Part shown: one piece after another, positions 26,183-34,403 of the stretch
How the letters are laid out: each line of letters begins with the position of its first letter
Numbering within the stretch: position 1 is the stretch's first letter
Assembly (NCBI GenBank): GCA_023392535.1
Contig: JAEVYY010000002.1
Coordinates: forward strand, 62,001-126,000
Reading direction: 5' to 3'
DNA: 64,000 nucleotides
Source of the DNA: Bacillota bacterium
GTDB lineage: Bacteria; Bacillota; Clostridia; Lachnospirales; Lachnospiraceae
Position numbers and translations under genes: made by a program
Notes under the pieces: generated by a model
What the model was told of the DNA's origin: nothing
Seen by the model: the letters and a program-made list of their open reading frames with translations, nothing else
Databases searched by the model: none

Positions 26183-26643
26183 GATTCCTTCTCCTTCATA
26201 TCAAAAAAAACTTCCAGTTTGAAATTCCTGACCTTGGGCAATTCCAGAATTGTTTCTACCTTTAAATCTTGTTCCAATTTTTGCAATATATCCATTTTTT
26301 CATTAGCGCTTGGAGTTGATAACGTAAACCACATGTTAAAGGTGCCACTGCGACGATAATTATGAGTTATATAAGGAATTTTTGAAAGATAATCTACTAC
26401 CTGTTCATAAATATCCTCTGAAACTTTTGCAGCTACCAGTACACTTTGATAACCCATTTGATTGGTATTAAAGGTCCCACCAAAACGGCGTATATAGCCC
26501 TCTTCTTTTAAATTTCTAATTCTTTCCACAATCTCTGCCCTGGTAATACCTAATTTAACTCCTATCTTTCCAAAAGGATCACAGGTCAGCGGAAGACCCT
26601 TTTGCAGAAGATTCAGTAACTCTCTGTCCAATTCTTCCATCAT
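26179..26643 (-). CDS. ahbA: Siroheme decarboxylase subunit AhbA
   Basis: The 154-residue partner of AhbB, also of the Lrp/AsnC fold. The N-terminal part has LGITRAEIVERIRNLKEEGYIRRFGG; the second domain has ITHNYRRSGTFNMWFTL, the conserved substrate-pocket segment of AhbA/NirL-type proteins. It lies 12 bases downstream of ahbD and shares a 4-base overlap with ahbB. The clustering with two radical SAM heme enzymes distinguishes it from a true Lrp regulator. Confidence 0.88.
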   Translation of the reverse strand: MMEELDRELLNLLQKGLPLTCDPFGKIGVKLGITRAEIVERIRNLKEEGYIRRFGGTFNTNQMGYQSVLVAAKVSEDIYEQVVDYLSKIPYITHNYRRSGTFNMWFTLSTPSANEKMDILQKLEQDLKVETILELPKVRNFKLEVFFDMKEKES

Positions 26644-26655
26644 CTTTAACTCTCC

Positions 26656-27645
26656 TTACCTCTTGTAGCACCATGGTTCCTGGGCCATATAATTTTTATG
26701 ATAATAATAGGCTCTAGCTCTACATCCTCCGCAGAGTCCGATATGTTCACACTTACCACATTCTCCCTCATAGGTGCTAAAATCCCTGAGTTGTTTAAAT
26801 ATAGGAGAATCTGCCCATATTTCATCAAAGGGACGTCGCCTCACATTGCCTGCTTCAACCCCCAAATAGGGGCAAATATTGACCTCTCCCTTGGGTAAAA
26901 TGCTACAATAAGAGATCCCTGCAAGGCATCCTCTCGTAAATCTTTGTTTGATTCCCATATCTTTTGCCATTGCCATGAACTGGGGGGCGCAGGTAGGTTT
27001 TAATTCCAAACTCGTTTTTCCTTGTTTTTGCAGAACTTTATGTATCATATGAAAATAGGACTCCTTTTTTAAGGTATCCTCTTCGATATCTACTCCCCGA
27101 CCGGTGGGTACCAAAAAAAATGGATGAAGTGCATGTACACCTCTTTTTTCATAATAATCTACCATCTCATCAAATGCGGATTCATTTTTTTCGGTTAAAG
27201 TTAAATTGATCTGTACGCGCAATCCGGCTCTCAACGCATTTTCTATTCCTATCTGCGTCTGATCATAGGCGCCTTTCATTCCTCTGAATTCATCATGATA
27301 ATTCTTATCCAGGCTATCCACACTGATTGCAATTCCCCGCAAACCACTATTTTTTAACTCTCTTGCCACTTCCTTGGATAGCAAGGTACCGTTTGTTCCC
27401 ATGGCTGGAATCATTCCCACTTCTTTTGCCATTCTCACAAATTCAAATATATCATCTCGTAACAGTGGTTCTCCTCCACTTAGAATTAATAATTGAAATC
27501 CAGCTCGTTTCATTTGTTTGATTAATGCAAGCCCCTCTGCAGTGGTCAATTCTTCTTCTATGTCCTCCGCAGGTCCGGATTCTCTATAGCAATGTTTACA
27601 ATATAGATTACATCTTTTTGTTGTATTCCATGAGATCAGATTCAT
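26656..27645 (-). CDS. ahbD: Radical SAM heme synthase AhbD
   Basis: Predicted Fe-coproporphyrin III oxidative decarboxylase, which turns two propionates into vinyl groups to give heme b. The 329-residue protein opens MNLISWNTTKRCNLYCKHC with the CxxxCxxC cluster for the SAM-binding [4Fe-4S] centre. LSGGEPLLRDD follows, and a C-terminal SPASM-like region with CLAGISYCSILPKGEVNICP and CGKCEHIGLCGGCRARAY holds an auxiliary cluster. The N-terminal pattern is that of AhbD/NirJ2-type proteins rather than AhbC. Its ATG overlaps the ahbC stop (ATGA). Confidence 0.87.
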   Translation of the reverse strand: MNLISWNTTKRCNLYCKHCYRESGPAEDIEEELTTAEGLALIKQMKRAGFQLLILSGGEPLLRDDIFEFVRMAKEVGMIPAMGTNGTLLSKEVARELKNSGLRGIAISVDSLDKNYHDEFRGMKGAYDQTQIGIENALRAGLRVQINLTLTEKNESAFDEMVDYYEKRGVHALHPFFLVPTGRGVDIEEDTLKKESYFHMIHKVLQKQGKTSLELKPTCAPQFMAMAKDMGIKQRFTRGCLAGISYCSILPKGEVNICPYLGVEAGNVRRRPFDEIWADSPIFKQLRDFSTYEGECGKCEHIGLCGGCRARAYYYHKNYMAQEPWCYKR

Positions 27646-28811
27646 GCCTTTATCTCCTCATCTGTAAAGTAACAGCCAGGATCTTCATTCCAAATATCGA
27701 AAGTACTCAAAGCTCTCGCCCTGAAATTACCGTTACATTGTGTAAGCCAATGACAGTCTTTACATCTTCCCTTTAAATAATTCTTTCTATCACGTAATTT
27801 ATCTAAGAATTCATTCTCACTCCCGTCCCATATTTCTCCGAAATTTTTATCGCGCACATTTCCCAAGGGAATCTCTTTTGTAAATTGATCTATATATACA
27901 AAACCATCCCAATCCACAGCACTGATTGCTACACCCGAACGGTTCCCTCCGTTTATAGATAGCAACCGTAGCACTTCTTGTGCCCTTATTGGTTCTTTTT
28001 CTTTCAGATAGCGATATAGGTAGATCCCATCGCAATGGTTATCCACTGTCAGGATCTCCGTTTTAACACCTCTTTTATGAAAATCATATGTTTTTTCTAT
28101 GATATAATCGATGGCTTTTCTCTTTTCTTCCTTCGTTAAATCTTCATTTTGTATCTCAGACCCTCTTCCGGAATAAACCAAATGGTAGAAGCAAACTCGT
28201 TCCACCTTTTCTTTTTCAATTAAGTCAAATATTTTAGGTAGTTCGCCCACCGTTTCTTTACTTAACGTAAGACGAAGTCCAATCTTTTGTCTTACCTCAT
28301 GGCAATTGCGTATTCCTGACAGTGCTTTTTGGTAAGAACCGGGAACTCCTCTAAATCTATCATTGACAGATTCCAGCCCATCGAGACTGATACCAACGTA
28401 ACTAACTTCTAATTCTTTCAATTTAGCTGCCATTTTCTCATCAATTAGTGTACCGTTCGTGGAGATAACCATTCTTAATCCAATCGTTCTCCCATATTCC
28501 AACAAGGTTTTGAGATCTTGTCTCATAAATGGTTCTCCACCTGAAAAGAGTAATACCGGTACCCGGTAGGCTACTAGTTGATCCATAAATTGCATTGCTT
28601 CCTTCGTTGTCATCTCATGATCCCCTGCTGGTCCTGTGCAACTGGAATAACAATGACGACACCTTAGATTGCAGGCTTTTGTGCAGTTCCAGACTACAAT
28701 CGGTCCATGCCCCCTGGTCGTCCCCTTCTGGTAATTTTTAGCACTTTTATGGTATCTTAAGGTATCTCCATAATATTCACTTCCCAAAAGAAGCTTCGAA
28801 AAACTAATCAT
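27642..28811 (-). CDS. ahbC: Radical SAM 12,18-didecarboxysiroheme deacetylase AhbC
   Basis: It removes the two acetate side chains of didecarboxysiroheme to give Fe-coproporphyrin III. The 389-residue protein starts MISFSKLLLGSEYYGDTLRY, the AhbC/NirJ1 signature. VVWNCTKACNLRCRHCYSSC (CxxxCxxC cluster), LFSGGEPFMRQDL and a C-terminal CKDCHWLTQCNGNFRARA auxiliary cluster region follow. The ATG at 28811 has AGGAG 8 bases upstream and is chosen over an in-frame ATG 18 codons earlier. It is the first gene of ahbCDAB, behind a promoter with an overlapping palindrome. Confidence 0.88.
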   Translation of the reverse strand: MISFSKLLLGSEYYGDTLRYHKSAKNYQKGTTRGHGPIVVWNCTKACNLRCRHCYSSCTGPAGDHEMTTKEAMQFMDQLVAYRVPVLLFSGGEPFMRQDLKTLLEYGRTIGLRMVISTNGTLIDEKMAAKLKELEVSYVGISLDGLESVNDRFRGVPGSYQKALSGIRNCHEVRQKIGLRLTLSKETVGELPKIFDLIEKEKVERVCFYHLVYSGRGSEIQNEDLTKEEKRKAIDYIIEKTYDFHKRGVKTEILTVDNHCDGIYLYRYLKEKEPIRAQEVLRLLSINGGNRSGVAISAVDWDGFVYIDQFTKEIPLGNVRDKNFGEIWDGSENEFLDKLRDRKNYLKGRCKDCHWLTQCNGNFRARALSTFDIWNEDPGCYFTDEEIKA

Positions 28812-28844
28812 GCGTTCACTCCTATTTTTTATTTTTCTTCCAAT

Positions 28845-28867
28845 AGATGGTAATGATAGTACCATCT
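28845..28867. promoter_or_regulatory. Palindromic operator candidate at the ahb promoter
   Basis: AGATGGTA-7 nt-TACCATCT is a perfect 8-bp inverted repeat that overlaps the -10 box of the ahb promoter. Its placement suits a repressor. Which protein binds it is unknown. Confidence 0.5.
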
Positions 28868-28892
28868 TATCTTCTTTACGCAGGAAAGTAAA
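28864..28892 (-). promoter_or_regulatory. Promoter of the ahbCDAB operon
   Basis: On the minus strand TTTACT (28887-28892), 17 bases, TAAGAT (28864-28869), about 50 bases before the ahbC start. Confidence 0.5.
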
Positions 28893-28913
28893 TCACTTTT
28901 CCAGTAAAACAAA

Positions 28914-28949
28914 GCAGTGGTGCGTGACCTATCATCCACGCACCACTGC
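28914..28949 (-). terminator. Terminator of the sucrose operon
   Basis: A perfect 13-bp stem (28914-28926 with 28937-28949) has a 10-nt loop, followed on the minus strand by TTTGTTTT. It lies 25 bases after the sucrose phosphorylase stop codon and separates this operon from ahb. Confidence 0.9.
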
Positions 28950-28974
28950 ACTTACCTATTATATATTCTTTCCA

Positions 28975-30426
28975 TCAAAGAGTAAGGATCTTCTCTTCCT
29001 TCGTCCCCATATCACTGTAAGAAATCTGCATCTCTTTGGTTATAAAATCTGCTTTCAAAATAGCCCATGCATCCATATTTTGTCTTTTCATAATAAGCTG
29101 TGTCTCATTACATTCTATCAGATCAAAAGATCCCTCAAATGCCGGATGCACATTTCTAAATTCCATAAGTCTTACTAATTTCTGTACGACTGGGCGCTTT
29201 ACCTCTTCCATTATTTCTTCCATGTCATAATAATGTCTGTTTATATTCCTACCTATTTTTGTTTCTTCTAATAATTTCAAATCATTTTTACCAGCTAGTA
29301 GCCCAACATAGTACACTTGCGGAATACCAGGTGCAAAGAACTGCACGGCACGTGCCAGCAAATAGGAATCATCCTCATTGCCTAATGCAGAATAGTAGGA
29401 ACAGTTGACCTGATAAACATCCAGATTATTATAAGCCGCCGTATTATATACTTTTTTAACATTGGCTCCAAACTTAAAGATATCTTCTTTCGTCTTTTCT
29501 ATTTCTTCATCCGGCAATAGATCTTTGACATCTACAACACCAATGCCGTCATGCGTATCCAATGTCGTAAACTGTTTCCGGGGACAGATTTCCAACCAAT
29601 GCTTCAAATATTTCGTGGATCCATAGTATAATGCGTTAATCAATAACATCGGTAACGCAAAATCATACACATAATAATCTTTTTCTTCTATTCTTTTCTG
29701 CATGGTATAGTGCTCATGAATCTCCGGTAAAATCTCGACCTCATATGACTTTGTAATATTCTCACAGTCATTTAAGAACTCCCATACATCCGGCTCGATA
29801 AAGAAGCAACTTGTTCCAGCTTTCTTAGTCGCATAAGCAAAAGCATCCAATCGGATCATGGACATTCCATGTTCACATAGACATTCTAGGTTTTCTCGGA
29901 TGAATTTTTTTGCGGTATCTGATTTACAATTGATATCAATTTGCTCCTCATCAAAAGTACACCATACTTTTTCGGTCGTGCCATCCCTAAAACAGGCATC
30001 CACATAGGGCGCTCTCGGCTTTCTTTTATAGATAGCCTCCACTTCTGATTCACTAGGCTCTCCATTTTCCCAGAAATCCTTATACCGTATAAACAAGTCC
30101 TTATATTCCGATGCATCCTTTTTTTCTAAAAAGTCCTGATAGTATTCACTATGTGCTGAAATATGATTAATCATATAATCACACATCATATAATAGTTTT
30201 CTCCTAAACGTTCCACATCTTCCCAAGTACCTAATATAGGATCGACTTCTCTATAGGTTTTTGGTGCAAATCCTCTGTCAGCTGAAGACGGAAAAAAAGG
30301 AAGGATATGAAGACCTCCGATTGCTTTTGAAAAATACTTTGTAAGAATCTTTTCAAGCTCCTTCATATTATGCCCCAAAGAATCTGCATACGTAATCAGC
30401 ATAATTTTATTTTCTATTCTTTTCAT
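28975..30426 (-). CDS. Sucrose phosphorylase (GH13 subfamily 18)
   Basis: It splits sucrose with phosphate to glucose-1-phosphate and fructose in the cytoplasm, saving ATP. The 483-residue protein has NKIMLITYADSLGHN at the start and the GH13 catalytic residues: nucleophile Asp in MIRLDAFAYATKKAG, acid/base Glu in EILPEIHEHY and the transition-state Asp in LDTHDGIGVVD. Residues GIPQVYYVGLLAG near 350 are also typical. The ATG at 30426 is chosen because AGGAG lies 7 bases upstream; an ATG 8 codons earlier lacks one. It is the last gene of the nine-gene operon. Other GH13_18 phosphorylases use glucosylglycerate or sucrose-6-phosphate, so substrate is likely but not certain. Confidence 0.88.
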   Translation of the reverse strand: MKRIENKIMLITYADSLGHNMKELEKILTKYFSKAIGGLHILPFFPSSADRGFAPKTYREVDPILGTWEDVERLGENYYMMCDYMINHISAHSEYYQDFLEKKDASEYKDLFIRYKDFWENGEPSESEVEAIYKRKPRAPYVDACFRDGTTEKVWCTFDEEQIDINCKSDTAKKFIRENLECLCEHGMSMIRLDAFAYATKKAGTSCFFIEPDVWEFLNDCENITKSYEVEILPEIHEHYTMQKRIEEKDYYVYDFALPMLLINALYYGSTKYLKHWLEICPRKQFTTLDTHDGIGVVDVKDLLPDEEIEKTKEDIFKFGANVKKVYNTAAYNNLDVYQVNCSYYSALGNEDDSYLLARAVQFFAPGIPQVYYVGLLAGKNDLKLLEETKIGRNINRHYYDMEEIMEEVKRPVVQKLVRLMEFRNVHPAFEGSFDLIECNETQLIMKRQNMDAWAILKADFITKEMQISYSDMGTKEEKILTL

Positions 30427-30472
30427 TTCAATTCTCCTCTTATATAGCAAATTAATTGTGTATGAATCCCCT

Positions 30473-31981
30473 TTATCGGCTGAGATATGTTTTTATATAA
30501 CTTTCTTTCTCTGCACTTTCCACAAAAATGGGACCTTGCTGTTTACTATTTTCCATCTCGACGGCAGCGTTAATTGTATGTCCCAATGCACTTATTTCGA
30601 CCAATTCTTTATCTACTAAAAAGGAAAGGATTCTAAGATTTTTCTCCAACACTATTTCTTTCGTTCCCACCTTACAAATACCAGTTCTCCCATCATATCC
30701 ATAGATTGTGCCAAATATATTTACATAGGCACTTTTTTCAATGTCCAGATGCAATTCCACTTCCACGGCTGTTTTTTTCTTACATGTAATTGGAAGTACG
30801 ACTTCCTTTCGATTGGTATAATACTCTCTTACCGGTCTTTGCATGAGAACTTCTTCCCCATCTATAGTTACAAGCGCAAGCTCCCTTGGGAGTCCCATCA
30901 AACCGGTATAAGAACAATCTCTATTCTGCGTTTTCATCCATGGTATCAGGATGACCCGATCCTTCGTTCCATAAAAGGTCTGTGCCGCATAGGGAAGCTT
31001 TGTCTTATAAGCAGATTTTATGGTACTCATATTCGTGATCTGTCTTCCGTCAAATTCACAAGTACAATAGTAGCCATCTGCGCACCAGAATAGCCATTTA
31101 TCTCCGTTTTCTCCTGAAACTTTTCTCAGATCCGGACATTCCCAGCACTTGTCTAACGTAAATTTTTGTGTCATTTCCCAATGCTTAAGATCCTCTGAAA
31201 GAAAGATCGCGTATTCATATCCCGTTAAATAAAGTATCATATAGTATTTATTTAATTCGTCGTGCCAATATACTTTTGGATCTCGGTTCTCATCCACCAA
31301 ATGATCGATTAGGATATCATCCATTCTTATCAATGTATTGCCTTCATCCAAGCTGTAAGCCAGCTTTTGTGTGAATTTTTTACCTGCAGACCAATGATTC
31401 CTGTCACCTGCACAAGTATAGAAAAATAAAGGAATATCCTTTGGCAAATTCAGCATATCTCTTTCATTTTTTATTGCACATCCAGAGTAGACCGTACCTT
31501 CCCTATCTGGATACAGCACCGTATCCAATTGTGTCCAATGTAACAAATCTGTACTTACTGCATGTCCCCAGCTCATATTCTCCCATACCGTATCAAAAGG
31601 ATTATACTGAAAGTATAAATGATACACTCCATTCTGGTAATAAAGTCCATTGGGATCATTGATCCAGCCACTTCTCGCAGCGAAATGTATACACGGGTGT
31701 TCCTCTTTCTCCTTTGGTAGCTTATTATCCTGCTTGATTGCATTAAAAAATGCTTTTGGTAGTTCTCCTTCTATGGTAACTGTTTTCCCAGTATATTTTT
31801 CTATATTGAGTTCTGCATAATAATCAGTCTTATAATCAATTTCTTCAGAAGCAACATTGATAGGAACTTGAAAAGCCCATGTCAGCTCATTATCCACTAA
31901 TATCTTTACTTCTTTCTTATCTTTTTCTTTTGCTATTGGTATCCATAAATACTTCTGATCCGCTATCCATGATTCTTTCAT
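30473..31981 (-). CDS. GH32 beta-fructosidase (sucrose/fructan hydrolase)
   Basis: An intracellular enzyme (no signal peptide) that removes fructose from sucrose or short fructo-oligosaccharides. The 502-residue protein has a roughly 95-residue N-terminal extension, then the five-bladed propeller with nucleophile Asp in GWINDPNG, the RDP motif in ENRDPKVYWHD and the acid/base Glu in WECPDLRKV. A C-terminal beta-sandwich follows. The 4-base gap to the MATE gene and 46-base gap to sucrose phosphorylase place it in the operon. Having a hydrolase and a phosphorylase together suggests substrates longer than sucrose, such as kestose or raffinose-type sugars, as well. Confidence 0.9.
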   Translation of the reverse strand: MKESWIADQKYLWIPIAKEKDKKEVKILVDNELTWAFQVPINVASEEIDYKTDYYAELNIEKYTGKTVTIEGELPKAFFNAIKQDNKLPKEKEEHPCIHFAARSGWINDPNGLYYQNGVYHLYFQYNPFDTVWENMSWGHAVSTDLLHWTQLDTVLYPDREGTVYSGCAIKNERDMLNLPKDIPLFFYTCAGDRNHWSAGKKFTQKLAYSLDEGNTLIRMDDILIDHLVDENRDPKVYWHDELNKYYMILYLTGYEYAIFLSEDLKHWEMTQKFTLDKCWECPDLRKVSGENGDKWLFWCADGYYCTCEFDGRQITNMSTIKSAYKTKLPYAAQTFYGTKDRVILIPWMKTQNRDCSYTGLMGLPRELALVTIDGEEVLMQRPVREYYTNRKEVVLPITCKKKTAVEVELHLDIEKSAYVNIFGTIYGYDGRTGICKVGTKEIVLEKNLRILSFLVDKELVEISALGHTINAAVEMENSKQQGPIFVESAEKESYIKTYLSR

Positions 31982-31985
31982 TCAT

Positions 31986-33374
31986 TCATCCTCTCTTGCA
32001 TCTTTTACCCTTACGCTCCTTACCATGCCTTTTTTGCAGCATATAAAAATAAGTGATCATTAGAACCAGCCATGCGCCAATCCATGCGGATACTTCAGCA
32101 ACCGCTATTCTGTAAAAACCTGTCAGACCAACGGCTAATAAAACAACACTGACCCGCAGAACAACTTCTACACCCCCAGATAGCATCGGTATTAAGGTCT
32201 GGCCCATTCCTTGACAGGTGGAACGAAATACAAATAAGAACCCGAGCAAGATCATGCAGAAGCCCGTAATTGGCAAATATTCCTCCGACATAGCAATGAT
32301 ACTTGGTTCAGATAGCATCAGACTCACCAACTGCGTCGGAAAACCAATCAGTAATATTGCAATTGGCACGTTTAGCAGCATGGATAATAGAACAGCCTTT
32401 TTCATACCATCCCGGATTCTGTCAAACCTGCCCGCTCCAAGATTCTGCCCTGTAAAAGTAAGCATGGTAAGCCCTACTGCCTGACCTGGTTGTTGACCCA
32501 GTCCAGTGATTTTACTGCAGGCTGCATAAGCCGCAACATAATTACTCCCCATTAGGTTCACAAAATATTGCAATACCATATTTCCAACTGCTGTAACAGA
32601 ATTCATACAAGCTACCGGTAAGCCCATGATAAGCAGCTCTTTGACCATATGCAGACGTATTTTCCAGTTCTCACGTTCCATCTTTAATTCTGGAAACTTT
32701 ACCATCTTTTGAAGCGCATAAAGAATAGAACCCACCTGTGAAAGTAATGTTGCAATTGCAGCACCAGCTACCCCTGTCTTTAAGAACATGATAAAAAACA
32801 AATCCAATACAATATTGATTAGAGAAGATAGCAGCAATGCTATTAATGGCGTTTTGCCATCTCCCAATGCTCTTAGTAAATTCAGACAAAGATTATTCGT
32901 CATGGTAATCAAAATTCCGAATACTATAACTCTAAAATAGCTCAATGATTGTCCTATTATATCGTTTGGTGTTTTCATGAAAATAAAATAGCTCTTAATC
33001 AACAATAAGCTGATAAAAGTAGCTATGACTCCCACGATCAGGCAAATGAATAAGGACATTGCTGTCCTTCTTCTTAATAGCAACCTGTCATTTGCTCCAA
33101 ATGCCTGAGATAATAAGATCCCAAAACCGCCAGTCATTCCAATCACAAATCCAAGAATAAAAAAATTGATGGAGTTGCACGCACCTACCGCTGCTAACGC
33201 CTTATCACCGATTCCTTTTCCTACAATTATAATATCTACAACATTGTACATTTGCTGAAAAATATTACCTAAAAATAAAGGGAAAAAGAATCGTATAATC
33301 ATTTTCATAGAATTTCCCTGGGTCATATCAGTCGTCATGCCCGATTTATTTCTATGGCATATCTCATGTGTCAT
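31986..33374 (-). CDS. MATE family efflux protein
   Basis: A 462-residue integral membrane protein with about 12 predicted spans, belonging to the multidrug and toxic compound extrusion family (sodium- or proton-driven antiport). The N-terminal motif FPLFLGNIFQQMYNVVDIIIVG and the AAVGACNSINFFILGF segment are typical. The gene sits 15 bases after the LacI gene and 4 bases before the GH32 gene, which is an unusual place for a drug exporter. It may export an intermediate or relieve sugar-phosphate stress, but that is inference. Confidence 0.92.
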   Translation of the reverse strand: MTHEICHRNKSGMTTDMTQGNSMKMIIRFFFPLFLGNIFQQMYNVVDIIIVGKGIGDKALAAVGACNSINFFILGFVIGMTGGFGILLSQAFGANDRLLLRRRTAMSLFICLIVGVIATFISLLLIKSYFIFMKTPNDIIGQSLSYFRVIVFGILITMTNNLCLNLLRALGDGKTPLIALLLSSLINIVLDLFFIMFLKTGVAGAAIATLLSQVGSILYALQKMVKFPELKMERENWKIRLHMVKELLIMGLPVACMNSVTAVGNMVLQYFVNLMGSNYVAAYAACSKITGLGQQPGQAVGLTMLTFTGQNLGAGRFDRIRDGMKKAVLLSMLLNVPIAILLIGFPTQLVSLMLSEPSIIAMSEEYLPITGFCMILLGFLFVFRSTCQGMGQTLIPMLSGGVEVVLRVSVVLLAVGLTGFYRIAVAEVSAWIGAWLVLMITYFYMLQKRHGKERKGKRCKRG

Positions 33375-33389
33375 TTTTCCTCCTACCGG

Positions 33390-34382
33390 TCATCTGGTAG
33401 TACCACCTTCTACAAATCTAACCGGTAATATAATGTCCTTTAAATTTTCTTCTTTCTTGATTAGTTTAATGAGCGTATCTACACTGACCCTCGCCATCTC
33501 CTGAATCGGCTGAGCTATGCTTGATACCGGATAATCTCCAACATTTAGAATCCGCAATCCATCATATCCAATGACCTGCACTTCTTCTGGAACTAAAACA
33601 TTCATTTCTCTCAACTTTTTAACGACCATGACCGCATGAATATCAGAACTGGTAAAAAAGCCATCATATTCACAATGTCCATTTTCGACGCTATGTTCCA
33701 AAAATTTATATATTTTAGTAATCTGCTTTTCATTCAGTGTCGTTTCATCACCAAAATCCATTCTAACAGCCTCTACGCCACCTCTTTCACAAGCTTCCAT
33801 AAAGGCTTTCCCTCTCTTTAATGTTTCGCCTTCCAGATTGGAACCGTTACGAATATAAATAACACGCTTACAACCTGTCGCAATTAATTTTTCCGCTGCC
33901 AGCCGTCCCCCCTGACTATTGTCTGCAGAAACACAAGTGATTGGTCTTTTATAGTGGCGGTCGAAAGAAACAATTGGCATACCGGCTTCTTCCAGATCTT
34001 TTCCATCATGAGAATAGCTCAGGACAATCATTCCATCTACTTTATTCTGTTTCGCAATCGTTATGTAAGCCGATTCTCTTTCTACATTACCATAGGTATT
34101 ACAGATAAGTAGTTTATATCCGATATCTGCTAGTATCTGCTCTACATAATTAACTAGTAACGCAAAAAAAGGATTGATTAAGTCCGGGACTATCATTGCA
34201 ATCGTATAGGTCTGTTGCATTTTGAATCCTCTGGCATAGGTATTCACCTGATATCCCAATCTCTTGATTGCCTCTTCTGTTTTTAACCTGTTATCTTCTT
34301 TTACCGATTGATTATTAATAACTCTGGATACCGTTCCGACCGATACACCGGCTGCCGCAGCAACATCTTTAATGGTTACCAT
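33390..34382 (-). CDS. LacI-family regulator of the sucrose operon
   Basis: A 330-residue repressor with the N-terminal helix-turn-helix VTIKDVAAAAGVSVGTVSRVINN and a sugar-binding core (MIVPDLINPFFALLVNYVEQ; VQVIGYDGLRI). The ATG at 34382 lies behind a GGGGGAAG ribosome binding site; a GTG 5 codons earlier is less likely. Its residues around the hinge (RLKTEEAIKRLGY) are normal. Being inside the operon it represses itself as well, probably through the TTGAAACGTTTCAA operator at 40104. Confidence 0.92.
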   Translation of the reverse strand: MVTIKDVAAAAGVSVGTVSRVINNQSVKEDNRLKTEEAIKRLGYQVNTYARGFKMQQTYTIAMIVPDLINPFFALLVNYVEQILADIGYKLLICNTYGNVERESAYITIAKQNKVDGMIVLSYSHDGKDLEEAGMPIVSFDRHYKRPITCVSADNSQGGRLAAEKLIATGCKRVIYIRNGSNLEGETLKRGKAFMEACERGGVEAVRMDFGDETTLNEKQITKIYKFLEHSVENGHCEYDGFFTSSDIHAVMVVKKLREMNVLVPEEVQVIGYDGLRILNVGDYPVSSIAQPIQEMARVSVDTLIKLIKKEENLKDIILPVRFVEGGTTR

Positions 34383-34403
34383 AACTCTTCCCCCCACGTA
34401 AAT

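Noticed and set aside
25709..26643. Two Lrp/AsnC transcriptional regulators
   Set aside because: The conserved ITHNYRR and SHCYER motifs and their overlap with two radical SAM heme genes identify them as siroheme decarboxylase subunits.
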